Part shown: positions 33,256 to 41,659 of the stretch, in pieces
Layout: each line of letters starts with the position of its first letter
Position numbering within the stretch: the first letter of the stretch is position 1
The notes under the pieces: model-generated
The model's input: the letters and a program-made list of their open reading frames with translations, nothing else
Told to the model about the DNA's origin: nothing
The model's database searches: none
Translations under genes and position numbers: made by a program
Assembly: GCA_963729365.1 (NCBI GenBank)
Contig: CAVSNQ010000010.1
Location: forward strand, 248,001-312,000
Reading direction: 5' to 3'
Length of the DNA: 64,000 bases
Source of the DNA: JASHPR01 sp963729365
GTDB taxonomy: Bacteria > Actinomycetota > Actinomycetes > Streptosporangiales > Streptosporangiaceae

Positions 33256-34569
33256 TTGACCCAGCCGGAGGGGCCCTCCTGGCCGGAGGAGACGTCCTTC
33301 ACCGGCGTGGCCTTCACCGCCGCTCTCGGCGCCTTCGTGCTGATCGGCGCGCTCGACGCGGTCTACGGGCCGCTGCTGCACCCGATCACCCAGCGGTTCG
33401 GGGTCTCGCTCCCGGTGGCCGGGACCGTGATCAGCATCAATTTCGCCGGGGCCCTGACCGGCATCCTGTGCGTGCTGGCCGTTTCCCGGCGGACGCGAGG
33501 GCGCCCGATCGCGACGTTCGCCCTGGCCACCTTGGGCGCGGGGTGCCTGACGATCGCCTTGGCCCGGGCGTGGCCGGTGCTGACCGTCGGCGTATTCCTG
33601 GCCGGGGCCGGCTTCGGGGCGACAGACTTCAGCCTCAACCAGCTCATGGCCAGGACGCGGGCGCGCGGCCGGGCCGCGCGGCTGACCATACTGAACTCCG
33701 CCTTCGGCGCCGGGGCGGTGCTCGGCCCGGCCGTCGTCGGCGTGCTCGGCGGCCGGACCTTCAGCGTGGGCTTCGCGGTGGCCGCCGCGGGAGCCTGCGT
33801 GACGGCCGCCGGGGTGCTCGGCATATCGACGGCGGCACCGGCCCGCGGCGCGGGGCGGGACGACGGCAGCGCGGGGCGGGGCGACGGCAGCGCGGGGCGG
33901 GGCGACGGCGGCGCGGGGCAGGAGGACGCGCGGCATGACCGGCGCGACCCGCCGCGACGCCCGAGCCCCCGGCGGTACGCCGCAGTCGCCGTTGTCGCGC
34001 TGGCCTACCTGCTGTACGTCGCCTGCGAGTCCGGCGTCGCGGGCTGGATTCCGGCGCACCTGGAGGCCCTGCGCTACTCCGCGCGCTTCGCGACGGCCGT
34101 GACATCGGGATTCTGGGGAGCGATGGCCATCGGCCGGCTTGTCGTCGTCCCGGTCAGCCGGGTCGTCCCCGCGGCCCGCATCGTCCTGGCCGCGTGCCCG
34201 CTGCTGACGCTCGCGCTGGCCCTGACCGCGGTGCCGGCCATCGCGCCCGGCTGCTACGTCGCGGCCGGCTTCGCGGCGGCGCCCATCTTCCCCATCGGGC
34301 TCGACTGGGTCGCCGCGGCCTTCACCGGCTACCGCCCCGCCACCTCCTGGGCACTCACCGGATCGTTCGCCGGCGGCATCGCGGGCCCGGCCGCGGTGGC
34401 GGGCGTGGTGTCAGTGGCCGGCCTGTATGCCGTCCCCGCGGTGCTGAGCTCCTTCGCCGCCGCGACGTCCCTGGCATTCCTCGCGGTCTGGAGATCCGCC
34501 CAGGCTCGCGCCCTCCGGCTTCGTGATCCCGGCAGTGAGACGCGCCATGGAGCGTCCGCAGGTCATTGA
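33256..34569 (+). CDS. MFS transporter
   Basis: 437-residue permease with 12 predicted helices. The loop between helices 2 and 3 (AVSRRTRGRPIATFALATLG) has the MFS basic motif. GAGFGATDFSLNQLMARTRARGRAARLTILNSAFGAGAVLGP lies in helices 4-5; the phrase around it is like sugar/fucose-type and efflux MFS. The central cytoplasmic loop is lengthened by tandem AGRGDGS repeats. TTG at 33256 begins TQPEGPSWPEE; start choice is tentative. Substrate unknown. The next gene converges, 29 bases away. Confidence 0.85.
   Translation: MTQPEGPSWPEETSFTGVAFTAALGAFVLIGALDAVYGPLLHPITQRFGVSLPVAGTVISINFAGALTGILCVLAVSRRTRGRPIATFALATLGAGCLTIALARAWPVLTVGVFLAGAGFGATDFSLNQLMARTRARGRAARLTILNSAFGAGAVLGPAVVGVLGGRTFSVGFAVAAAGACVTAAGVLGISTAAPARGAGRDDGSAGRGDGSAGRGDGGAGQEDARHDRRDPPRRPSPRRYAAVAVVALAYLLYVACESGVAGWIPAHLEALRYSARFATAVTSGFWGAMAIGRLVVVPVSRVVPAARIVLAACPLLTLALALTAVPAIAPGCYVAAGFAAAPIFPIGLDWVAAAFTGYRPATSWALTGSFAGGIAGPAAVAGVVSVAGLYAVPAVLSSFAAATSLAFLAVWRSAQARALRLRDPGSETRHGASAGH
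33848..33917 (+). repeat. 21-bp tandem repeat in the MFS central loop
   Basis: Three near-identical units of GCGCGGGGCGGGGCGACGGC with one extra base encode AGRGDGS. They lengthen the cytoplasmic loop between the two transporter halves and keep the frame. Confidence 0.85.
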
Positions 34570-34598
34570 AAACGCTGCGAGCGCACCCAGACAGCGCC

Positions 34599-34856
34599 CT
34601 ATGCCTCCCCGCGCTCGCGCAGGAACTCACGGAACTCGCGGACTGCCTGCTCCTGATCTGATCCGAGATCCTCGGCAACGACCAGTTCGGTGCCAGCCCA
34701 GTAGGCCCCGACGTACTCAACGGAGTCTCCCAGCGGCACCAGGAGCGGGTTATGCGCGATCTTTATGTGGTTCTGCACTTCTTCCCACGAGACACCGGCG
34801 GGCACCAGGCCGATCGCAGGCGACTCGCTGTCGTCGTACTCCAGGTCGTCGAGCAC
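34599..34856 (-). CDS. Small acidic hypothetical protein
   Basis: 85 residues rich in Asp/Glu: LDDLEYDDSESPAIGLVPAG, then EEVQNHIKIAHNPLLVPLGDS and a charged helix QEQAVREFREFLRERGE at the end. GTG 34856 follows GGAG by 8 bases; the longer frame to 35135 is Arg/Pro noise. Family unknown; a small cytoplasmic fold is likely. Confidence 0.6.
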   Translation of the reverse strand: MLDDLEYDDSESPAIGLVPAGVSWEEVQNHIKIAHNPLLVPLGDSVEYVGAYWAGTELVVAEDLGSDQEQAVREFREFLRERGEA

Positions 34857-35041
34857 TGGTTTCGCTCCATGCCTCGGTGATCCTGCACCGGTGGGCGCCT
34901 TCACCCGGTGCACGCTAAGGTTACGGTCCCGCGCCCAGCCGCCGCCCGGCCGACCGGTACGCGTCTCACAAGGGCAGCCGAGATTCGGTTGCCGCCCAGG
35001 ATCAGGTGCCGGGTGTCGGTATCGGTCGGTAGGTTCCGGCC

Positions 35042-35350
35042 ATGGCCAATTTCGCGGTGAGGCTGGTCCACGGACCGAGCTGGGATCCCTCGCGCCAGAT
35101 CCGGGACCAAGCGGCCTGGGATGAGCACGCGGCATTCATGGATGGGCTCGTCGATGATGGCTTTGTCATCCTCGGCGGCCCAGTCGGCGACGGCGAGCAC
35201 ACTTTGCACGCCGTCGAGGCTACGAATGAGAGCGAAATAAGGGCACGTCTTGCCGAGGACCCCTGGGCTTCGGCCGGGCTGCTCCGGATTGGCGCGATCG
35301 AGCCCTGGGCGCTCTGGCTCGATGGTCGACCAGGGAGCCCCGCGCGCTAA
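35042..35350 (+). CDS. YciI-family (YCII-related domain) protein
   Basis: 102-residue ferredoxin-like small protein: WDEHAAFMDGLVDDGFVILGGPVGDGEHTLHAVEA is the core of the YCII/DGPF-like fold, and RARLAEDPWASAGLLRIGAIEPWALWL the end. The His/Asp pair in the first helix fits the putative active site. Members are stand-alone enzymes of unclear role. The ATG at 35042 gives MANFAVRLVHGPSWD. Divergent from the 34599 gene. Confidence 0.8.
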   Translation: MANFAVRLVHGPSWDPSRQIRDQAAWDEHAAFMDGLVDDGFVILGGPVGDGEHTLHAVEATNESEIRARLAEDPWASAGLLRIGAIEPWALWLDGRPGSPAR

Positions 35351-35389
35351 CCAGCATCATGCGCCTGATCGGCGCACCCGCTCTTGACG

Positions 35390-35425
35390 ACCCATGCATT
35401 AATATGATATCACTTTAATATGTAA
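35390..35425 (+). promoter_or_regulatory. AT-rich promoter region with a palindrome
   Basis: CATTAATATGATATCACTTT (about 35396-35415) is strikingly AT-rich for this genome and contains the palindrome TGATATCA. It lies some 50 bases before the small membrane protein at 35464 and probably includes its promoter. No regulator is identified. Confidence 0.4.
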
Positions 35426-35463
35426 CCGGGTAGCCGGCATCGCAGGCGGCAGGAGGCAACCCG

Positions 35464-35760
35464 ATGCACGCACCAGATGACAGCACCACTCCCTCGCGAT
35501 CTGCCACCGTTATGAGGCGCCTGATCACGCCATGGGAGTACCGGCACCTCCGTGCCGTCGCGGGCGTGCGCTTTGCCGCCGGCGGTTTTAATCTCGGCCT
35601 CGGCCTCGTTCTGCTCTCTCTCGGTCGCAGCGCGGGAACTGACCGAGAGCGGCGCAAAATGCTACGGCTGGCGGCCTGGTTCCTGGGGTCCGCGGCGTTG
35701 CAATTCCTGGGCGGCTATCTGGATCTGACGGCCGACCGCTCCGCCCCTCCCCGAACCTGA
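35464..35760 (+). CDS. Small two-helix membrane protein
   Basis: 98 residues with hydrophobic segments at about 31-53 (GVRFAAGGFNLGLGLVLLSLG) and 69-85 (LAAWFLGSAALQFLGGYLDL), separated by a charged loop with ERRKM. GGCAGGAGGC ends about 6 bases before the ATG. No family recognised; probably an integral membrane protein of the small hypothetical class. Confidence 0.65.
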   Translation: MHAPDDSTTPSRSATVMRRLITPWEYRHLRAVAGVRFAAGGFNLGLGLVLLSLGRSAGTDRERRKMLRLAAWFLGSAALQFLGGYLDLTADRSAPPRT

Positions 35761-36232
35761 GCCTGCGCTACTCGCACGGGCCTGACGGGCGCTGGACGAG
35801 CTGGCGGGCTCCCTGCTGGCCGAGAAGCTTCCCCTCTTCGGCGCTCTGCAGCGGCGGCGGTGACGGTGAGTGGTCCGGCGGCGGGAGCCGGACTCCGGCT
35901 AACCTCGTGGTCGTGCCGGTCGAGACGTTCGAAGAAGCGCAGCGCGCATGGGCGAGTGCCCAACGAACGCGCCGCTGACACCTCCGCCGAACAGGACTGC
36001 AGTTCGGACTCAGCAACAGGTTCAGATTCGAGCGCGGCGGCGGTCATGAGCCCGCTCTTCGTGGAGCCTCTGCCGCTGTTCATCCGCTTCCGGTTCACGG
36101 ACGCAGCGCCATGAGCAACACTCTCGGCCCTCAAGATCAATGACGCGTCACCAGGGTGAGCACGGGTACTGGAACGCCGCCCGCATCCCAGACCGGGAGG
36201 GAGAAAGGCCGCGACTGCGGTTGGATCGTGGC
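35761..36232. other. 472-bp gap without a supportable gene
   Basis: A plus-strand stretch near 35904-35979 reads LVVVPVETFEEAQRAWASAQ before a stop and looks protein-like, perhaps the end of a lost small gene. I find no matching start or family. The rest has only overlapping Arg/Ser-rich frames. Confidence 0.35.
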
Positions 36233-36778
36233 ATGGATGCAACCGCAGATTCACTGATCACGGCCTTTGACTATGTCTGGACCCGCCTAACAGGCCGGCT
36301 CACCGGGCTGACCGACGAGGAGTACTTCTGGGAACCGGTGGCTGGATGCTGGTCACTACGCCAGGCCGATGACGGGCGATGGCAACTCGACGGCGGCGGG
36401 GGCGGCGGCCCAGCACCCGACCCGGTCCCGGTCACCACCATCGCCTGGCGGCTCGGCCACCTGGGCGGAATGGCCGTCGGTGGCTTTGCGAACCGGCGCT
36501 TCGGGGACGGCACGCTGACTGCCGGGCAGATCGACTTCCCGTCCCACGCCGCCGCGGTGCCAGGATTCCTCGATGAGCACTACCGGAACTGGCGCTCCGG
36601 GCTCGCCGGGCTCGGCCCCGGTCAGTGGGCTGCGCCACTGGGGCCATCCTGGGGACCCTACGCCGAGGCGAACACCGTCGACCTGACCTTGCACGTGCTG
36701 GACGAGGTCATCCACCACGGCGCCGAGGTCGGCTTGCTCAGAGATCTCTACTCCCGCCGTTCCTCACTGCGCAGCTGA
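36233..36778 (+). CDS. DinB-like/damage-inducible four-helix protein
   Basis: 181 residues of the DinB/YfiT four-helix bundle: LITAFDYVWTRLTGRLTGLTDEEYFWEPV, VTTIAWRLGHLGGMAV and LHVLDEVIHHGAEVGLLRDLY, whose His residues in the second and fourth helices form the metal site. Such proteins are often thiol- (bacillithiol/mycothiol-) dependent S-transferases. ATG 36233 begins at the family start; the upstream frame to 36140 is not conserved-looking. Confidence 0.85.
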   Translation: MDATADSLITAFDYVWTRLTGRLTGLTDEEYFWEPVAGCWSLRQADDGRWQLDGGGGGGPAPDPVPVTTIAWRLGHLGGMAVGGFANRRFGDGTLTAGQIDFPSHAAAVPGFLDEHYRNWRSGLAGLGPGQWAAPLGPSWGPYAEANTVDLTLHVLDEVIHHGAEVGLLRDLYSRRSSLRS

Positions 36779-37095
36779 AGCGTCTACCCAAGACCAGGAT
36801 GAAAAAGGCTCAGTGCCTGCGCAGACATGCCTAAAACAGCCGTTGACTGCTTACTGGCCTCATGATCCGTGCGCTGCTTGACCTCGGAACGCGAGATTGG
36901 TTGGTCTGCTGGTCGCTTGCACCGCGGAATCTGGCCGCGTGTGTGTCAAGGCGGCGGATTAGCGTGGCGCGCGGCCCTCCGGATCATGAATCTTGGCTCG
37001 GGCACGCCCGGGCCTATAACCGGTTTCATGCGACCCCCACGCGATCTCCATATTATCTCCACACGAATAATTTCTACAGAAAGCAGTTGCGCCAG
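36779..37095. other. Gap before the SDR gene, no gene
   Basis: No supportable gene. The last 60 bases are AT-rich (for example TCCATATTATCTCCACACG near 37048) and probably hold the SDR promoter. Confidence 0.4.
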
Positions 37096-37908
37096 ATGGA
37101 TATGACCAGCGGCGGGGGACGGCTGCAGGGCAAGCAGGTGTTGGTCACCGGGGGCACGACCGGCATCGGCTTCGCGATTGCCGAGAGATTCCTGCGCGAG
37201 GGCGCGAGGGTGGTGGTAACCGGGCGGGATCAGGGGCTGGGCGTGCGCGCGGAAGTAGCACTCCGCGATTGCGGCCAGACCTGGTTCCTGGCCGCTGACG
37301 CTGGCGATCCTGCTGCGGTGGCGCGCTCGGTGGACCTGGCCGTCGGCCACCTCGGGGCCCTCGACGTGCTGGTCAACAACGCCGGGATCGGGATTGAGGC
37401 AAACCTGCTGCGAACGCCCCTGGCGGACTACGACCGGCTGATGGACGTGAACGTGCGAGGGTACTTTCTGTACGCGCAGGCCGCGTATCCGCACCTGGCC
37501 CGCCGCCTCGGCTGCATGATCCACATCTCATCCGACGCGGGCATCTGGGGCGAGCAGTCCATCGGGCTGTACTCGGTCTCGAAGGCGGCCGTGGTGATGC
37601 TGGGGAAGATGCTGGCGCTGGAAGGAGGCCCTGACGGCGTCCGGTCGAATGTGCTCTGCCCGGGAGACACCTGGCCTGGGATGCGGCACATGGCCCCGCC
37701 CGGGGAACAGGACCGGCCAGAGAGCGGCGACTGGCCGGTCCCGCCGATCGGCCGGATCGGCGAGGCCCGCGATGTCGCCGCCGCGGCGGCCTTCTACGCG
37801 AGCGACGAGGCTGCGTTCATCACCGGGACGACGCTGGTGGTCGACGGCGGCATGACCGCCGGTTATCACCAGCGCGAGAAGAGCCCGCTGGCCGAACCTG
37901 GGCCATGA
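37096..37908 (+). CDS. SDR-family oxidoreductase
   Basis: 270-residue classical SDR: VLVTGGTTGIGFAIAERFLREG (cofactor), LVNNAGIGIE, the catalytic Ser in MIHISSDAGIWGEQ and YxxxK in IGLYSVSKAAVVML, then ITGTTLVVDGGMTAGY. No particular substrate can be read. ATG 37096 was chosen by alignment with the family start; ATG 37102 is an alternative. Ribosome site is poor. A terminator hairpin follows at 37981. Confidence 0.88.
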   Translation: MDMTSGGGRLQGKQVLVTGGTTGIGFAIAERFLREGARVVVTGRDQGLGVRAEVALRDCGQTWFLAADAGDPAAVARSVDLAVGHLGALDVLVNNAGIGIEANLLRTPLADYDRLMDVNVRGYFLYAQAAYPHLARRLGCMIHISSDAGIWGEQSIGLYSVSKAAVVMLGKMLALEGGPDGVRSNVLCPGDTWPGMRHMAPPGEQDRPESGDWPVPPIGRIGEARDVAAAAAFYASDEAAFITGTTLVVDGGMTAGYHQREKSPLAEPGP

Positions 37909-37980
37909 CCCTTGAGACCGTGCAACTGGGCTCGTGGCTATCAGGGGCAGCGACCACAGTTCGGCTGCCGGCGCGGCAAA

Positions 37981-38013
37981 GCGCCCCGCCGCCGTGATCG
38001 GGCGGAGGGGCGC
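37981..38013. terminator. Hairpin terminator between convergent genes
   Basis: GCGCCCCGCCGCC (37981-37993) pairs with GGGCGGAGGGGCGC (38000-38013) with one mismatch and a 6-base loop. It lies between the SDR stop (37908) and the convergent small gene (stop 38100), so it may serve both strands. Confidence 0.65.
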
Positions 38014-38099
38014 GTGCCCGCGGCGCTTGGTCTGCTGCAGGAGCGGACCTGGTCCGGCCAGGCGCGAGATGCGTGCCTGGCCGGATGACGGCAGAGATG

Positions 38100-38291
38100 T
38101 CATTGCTCCAGTTCCGAGCGCAGCCGCAGAGCCTTGCGGATAGCCGCCCGCATGCGCCGTTCGGCGCGCTCGGCACGCCGCGACGCCCTGGCTAGCGCAA
38201 CGACCAGCCGCGCCGGGCGCTGCTGCTCGGCCTGCGCTAGCATGTCGCGCTGCCGTTCTCGGGCGAGCTGGCTGGCGAGATCTGAGTGCAC
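38100..38291 (-). CDS. Small basic coiled-coil hypothetical protein
   Basis: 63 residues, almost wholly helical and Arg/Ala/Glu-rich (SDLASQLARERQRDMLAQAEQ, SRRAERAERRMRAAIRKALRL). GTG at 38291 has a perfect AAAGGAGG 8 bases upstream. Short proteins of this make-up are common beside actinomycete regulators, but I know no function. Possibly nucleic-acid or membrane-surface binding by charge; that is inference. Confidence 0.6.
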   Translation of the reverse strand: MHSDLASQLARERQRDMLAQAEQQRPARLVVALARASRRAERAERRMRAAIRKALRLRSELEQ

Positions 38292-38300
38292 GGGACTCAC

Positions 38301-38994
38301 CTCCTTTCTGTGTCACCGACAGCGGCCGGAACGGGCCTGCCCCGGTCCTGGTGATCATTTCTGTGGCCCGGAGAAACCGAAGCCCGGGTGCTGGGTGCTG
38401 GCAGGCCGCCGTTGAGCCGGCCCGGATACGGGCGTTTCGCGGCCGCGCTGGTGAGATGCGTACCTGCGCTGGCGCGGAACGTGCCTGGCCGAAGCGGCGC
38501 ATAAGCGCTGAGGCGGGCGCTGGGTCAGCCTCGGCGGTCACGATGACCTGGACCCGGCCCCTATCGCCGGCGAAGGCCGGGCACTGCTGAGGCGGCCAGC
38601 CGCCGTCGGTTCCCGGCATCGCCCGCCGCCGGGCCGCTGGTGATCCGGCTACCAACAGCCAAGCGCCTGGCCCGGCCATCGGCCCTGAAGTCGCTCAGAG
38701 TTGCCCGCCACCGCTGGGAACGGCACTGGCACGGGCCGGAACAAGGCACTGCGTGATCGCCATGACGGGCACCTCCTCACCGCTGACTGATATCGCCCGG
38801 TGCAGGTATAGAGCTGGCCATGGCCCTGTTGATACACCCGAGCGCCGGACACCGGGCCGACCGCGCTGACGGACACCGCGCGCTGCGGACGGCAACGTCT
38901 GGCTCGTCAGGGGCGCGCCGGTGCCGGTTGCGGTGATCGCGGTTTCGGGTGCGACCTGAGGGCGCCGGGAAGGCTGGCACCCGATACTGCAGGC
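38301..38994. other. About 700 bp with at most a tiny ORF
   Basis: No supportable large gene; the long minus-strand frame across 38695-39675 is the antisense of the phosphotransferase gene. A 22-codon ORF with a strong ribosome site lies at 38695-38763. Confidence 0.5.
38695..38763 (-). CDS. Possible 22-residue micropeptide
   Basis: ATG at 38763 reads MAITQCLVPARASAVPSGGG then QL and TGA. GAGGAGGTG lies 7 bases upstream, one of the best ribosome sites in the window, in a stretch with no other gene. This alone suggests translation. There is no family evidence. Confidence 0.3.
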   Translation of the reverse strand: MAITQCLVPARASAVPSGGGQL

Positions 38995-39753
38995 GTGGGT
39001 GTTGTCAGCGGGGGTGAACCGGAGCAGCCGACGTGGCTGGCCGGCAACGTGGGCGGCGCGTGGCGGATGGGCGGCACGGTGCATCGCCCGGCCGGTCCGT
39101 GGACGCCAGCGGTGCACGCGCTGCTTGGCTTCCTCGCCTCGCGTCTTGAGCACATCCCGAGAGTGCTCGGGTTCGACGAGCAGGGCCGTGAGGTTCTCAC
39201 CTTTCTGCCCGGCCGGGTCGTCGATATTAACGCCGAGGTGCTGACGCCGGGCCAGATCGATTCGCTCGTGTCGTGGACGCGCCGCTTCCACGAGGCGGTC
39301 GCCGGGTTCGGCCATCCCGGCCCGTGGCGGTACCCGCACGTGCCGCAGGCGTCCCTCATCGGCCATAACGACATCGCCCCGTACAACGTCTGCTTCGACG
39401 GCGACGCCGTGGCCGGGGTATTCGACTGGGATCTCGCCGGGCCGACGACGCCGGTCATGGAGCTGGCCTTCATCGCGTGGAACTGTGTTCCGCTGTGGCG
39501 GGACATCGGGGATGAGGCCGCCGCGCAGCGCATCCAGCGCATCTGCTCGGCGTACGGCGGCGTCCATCCGGCGCAGATCGCCGATGCCGTGCCCCGCCGG
39601 ATCCAGATGATGCTGGACTGGATCCCGGCCGGTGCCGCTGCGGGTGATGCGGGGCTGCGCCGCTTGATGAGCCAAGGCGAGCCGGAACGCTCTCAGGCAG
39701 CGCTCAATGACCTGATCCCCAGACTGCGCCGGATCCGGCTACTCCTCCACTGA
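38995..39753 (+). CDS. Aminoglycoside phosphotransferase (APH)-fold protein
   Basis: 252-residue kinase-like protein. The catalytic loop LIGHNDIAPYNVCFDGD has HxDxxxxN (H-N-D-I-A-P-Y-N) and GVFDWDLAGPTTPVMELAFI is the DxD metal motif of the APH/choline kinase family. The N-lobe is short (about 50 residues to LEHIPRVLGFDEQGREVLTFLPG), so it may phosphorylate a small sugar, amino alcohol or drug, or be a degenerate member. GTG at 38995; no strong ribosome site. Confidence 0.82.
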   Translation: MGVVSGGEPEQPTWLAGNVGGAWRMGGTVHRPAGPWTPAVHALLGFLASRLEHIPRVLGFDEQGREVLTFLPGRVVDINAEVLTPGQIDSLVSWTRRFHEAVAGFGHPGPWRYPHVPQASLIGHNDIAPYNVCFDGDAVAGVFDWDLAGPTTPVMELAFIAWNCVPLWRDIGDEAAAQRIQRICSAYGGVHPAQIADAVPRRIQMMLDWIPAGAAAGDAGLRRLMSQGEPERSQAALNDLIPRLRRIRLLLH

Positions 39754-39822
39754 CCTGCCCCGGGGCGGGCCGGCCCGCGCGGCGGCCAGCGTGCGTTACG
39801 GAGTCGTGGTTCTGCCTTGCCG

Positions 39823-40245
39823 TTACGGGTTCTCGCCGACCTGGTACACGCGGTGCTTGAGCAGTTCTTCGGCGCGTTCGCGTGAGACGTTCAGGTCCAT
39901 CCAGGTGCGGTCGCGCCGGTGCCCGGGTTCGTCCAGGCCGGCGGCTGCCCAGGAGAACGCGCCGGTGATTATCGCCACCTTGCGCTGCGGCGGCCGGACG
40001 CCCAGGGCGAATACCACGGCCAGCGCCGCACGGCGAACGATCAGCTGCTGCGGATCGGCGGGCGATCTCACGCCGACCGTCAGGAAGACCGGGTCGTCGA
40101 CGACCTTGACCCACTCCAGCACAGATCCCTCGACCTGACCGGCCAGCAGCTTTTGCAGCGTGCCGCGGACTGAGCGGGCTGGCGTGTCCGGCAGCCAGCC
40201 CAACCAGTGATCAGGTGCCTCCAGGCGGGCGAAGTCGTCGCGCAC
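39823..40245 (-). CDS. Hypothetical protein
   Basis: 140 residues: HWLGWLPDTPARSVRGTLQKLLAGQVEGS, VKVVDDPVFLTVGVRSPADPQQLIVRRAALAVVFALG and RTWMDLNVSRERAEELLKHRVYQV at the end. Composition is protein-like and there is no in-frame stop, but I do not recognise the family. It starts at GTG 40245 with no clear ribosome site. It borders the IS607-type remnant and may have been shortened at its N-terminus by it. Confidence 0.45.
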   Translation of the reverse strand: MRDDFARLEAPDHWLGWLPDTPARSVRGTLQKLLAGQVEGSVLEWVKVVDDPVFLTVGVRSPADPQQLIVRRAALAVVFALGVRPPQRKVAIITGAFSWAAAGLDEPGHRRDRTWMDLNVSRERAEELLKHRVYQVGENP

Positions 40246-40298
40246 CGGGCCGTGTCCGGGGTTGCTAACTGCTCCATGTAGAGCGTGTATGAGTTAGC

Positions 40299-40310
40299 GT
40301 ACGTATGTTC
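40299..40310 (+). promoter_or_regulatory. LexA-like box before the IS607 remnant
   Basis: GTACGTATGTTC fits GAAC-N4-GTTC with one mismatch, the same mismatch as the second box at 16535. It lies 20 bases before the tnpA-type GTG at 40330. Weak on its own. Confidence 0.3.
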
Positions 40311-40329
40311 TGAAAAGTATGCTGGACGT

Positions 40330-40680
40330 GTGAATCTGACCGGGCGGGCGCATGCGCAGGGGATCCATGTGCAGACCGCCTGCCGCTGGTACCGGGAGGG
40401 AATGCTGCCGGTACCGGCGCAGAAGGTCGGACGCCTCATCCTGGTGTCCCCGCAGACCGCCATCGAGGCGGCCCGGAAGGCCGGAGGAGCTGGCCTGTAC
40501 GCGCGGGTGTCCTGGCAGGACCAGAAGTCCGGCCTGGACGGGCAGGTAGCACGGCTGTCCGGCTGGGCGGTGCAAGCCGGGCTGCCGGTGGTGCGGGCGG
40601 AGGCTGAGGTCGGGTCCGGGATGAACGGGTCACGGGCGAAGGCACGCAGGCTGCTCTGGGACCCGGCGGGCCAGCGCCGT
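40330..40680 (+). pseudogene. Truncated IS607-type serine recombinase (TnpA)
   Basis: The reading frame from GTG 40330 has a MerR-like DNA-binding part (HAQGIHVQTACRWYREGMLPV) and the start of a serine recombinase (GLYARVSWQDQKSGLDGQVARL, AEAEVGSGMNGSRAKARRLLW). Serine in YARVS is the nucleophile. It ends at LLWDPAG, about residue 115, where it runs out of phase into the tnpB tail; a complete IS607 TnpA has about 190-200 residues. Inactive by truncation. Confidence 0.8.
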
Positions 40681-41248
40681 CGTGATCGAGAACCTCGACT
40701 TCGACGCCGCCCGCCACCAGGGACGCGAACGCACCGGCCACCGGCCCTCACGGGGACGCCGGGCGCGGGCGTTCCGGCATCAGGTCGCCGGCATCCCAAC
40801 CGCCCGGTTCCGTGACCGGCTCACCCAGATGGCCGGCAACACCGGCATGGCCGTCATCGCGGCCGACCCGGCCTACACCTCCCGCTGGGGAGCGCAGCAC
40901 TGGCTCGCCCCCCTGCGGCAGCATCACCCCCAGCTCACCGGCCACCATGCGGCAGCGTTCGTGATCGGCAGACGCGGACTCGGCCTCCGGGCTCGCCGGC
41001 GTGCGTCAGGGAACCTGCCCGCACCAGAGGATGCGGCTGCGCCCGAGAGGGCTAAGTCAACCCAGGCACGCTTGCAGACCCACCCGAAGACCGGGACCGA
41101 AACCAGGAGACCCGCCACCCGGACGGACTCACGGCAGCCACCAGGCACTAAGACCGGAAAGCCCCGACGGACCACGGCAGGCGACCAGGCGACCCAAGAC
41201 CGTTCGGGGCCGCCCACCAGGCAGGACTCGCTCCTGCTAGGCGACTAG
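40672..41248 (+). pseudogene. Truncated TnpB (IS607-type RNA-guided nuclease, C-terminal part)
   Basis: From about 40672 the frame reads ASAVVIENLDFDAARHQGRER, the RuvC-II glutamate region, then FRDRLTQMAGNTGMAVIAADPAYTSRWGAQHW, the RuvC-III aspartate with its zinc-finger-less arrangement, and an Arg/Thr-rich tail to 41248. The N-terminal half with RuvC-I is missing. A deletion has joined tnpA to tnpB at about 40672. Any guide RNA scaffold would have lain over the 3' end and downstream. Confidence 0.82.
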
Positions 41249-41490
41249 GAACGGTTGCGGGCATACTCGCCGGTGTCCCTGCCGTCGGCGCCGACGAGGA
41301 AGCAGCCGATGATAGCTTCGACAGGCACCCGGCCATTGGGGTCGCTGACCATCGAGCCGTCGATTTCCGCCACCGATCCACCCGGGTGGGCGGCGGCCTC
41401 GGCAACCAGTTGATCAGGCAGCTTCCGCCGTTCTCTCGGCCACTCCGCCGTCTGATCTGCCACGAAGGCGCAGTTTAGGCGATCCACCAC
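41245..41490 (-). CDS. Hypothetical protein
   Basis: 81 residues ending GSVAEIDGSMVSDPNGRVPVEAIIGCFLVGADGR then DTGEYARNRS. This end looks like a small conserved actinomycete protein family (IDGSxVxDPNGxVPxEAIIGxFxVGxDG). The N-terminal part (LNCAFVADQTAEWPRERRKLPDQLV) is less certain. The GTG at 41490 has no obvious ribosome site. It may have been cut at the N-terminus. Function unknown. Confidence 0.5.
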   Translation of the reverse strand: MVDRLNCAFVADQTAEWPRERRKLPDQLVAEAAAHPGGSVAEIDGSMVSDPNGRVPVEAIIGCFLVGADGRDTGEYARNRS

Positions 41491-41659
41491 GACGCTGCTC
41501 GAAACGCCACCTCAGGCGGTGCTGGACGCGCTGGCGAATGTCCTGACTGCCTTGGCCGACCCGCACCGGAGCAGCGGTTCGCCGACTTGGCCGGTTCGAA
41601 CGTCCGGCTCAATGATGACCTGTCGGCAGTACGATCGAGTGGTCGACCGAGGAGAGCCA

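Larger units (their letters stand above)
40330..41260 (+). mobile_element. IS607-family element with internal deletion
   Basis: The tnpA start and tnpB end are present in order with the middle lost. IS607 elements have no terminal inverted repeats, so the ends cannot be fixed from sequence. The element cannot move by itself. Confidence 0.7.

Noticed and set aside
41519..41650. Fragment reading VLDALANVLTALADPHR, like the start of an ArsR regulator
   Set aside because: Only a dozen residues, no HTH follows and similarity may be chance.
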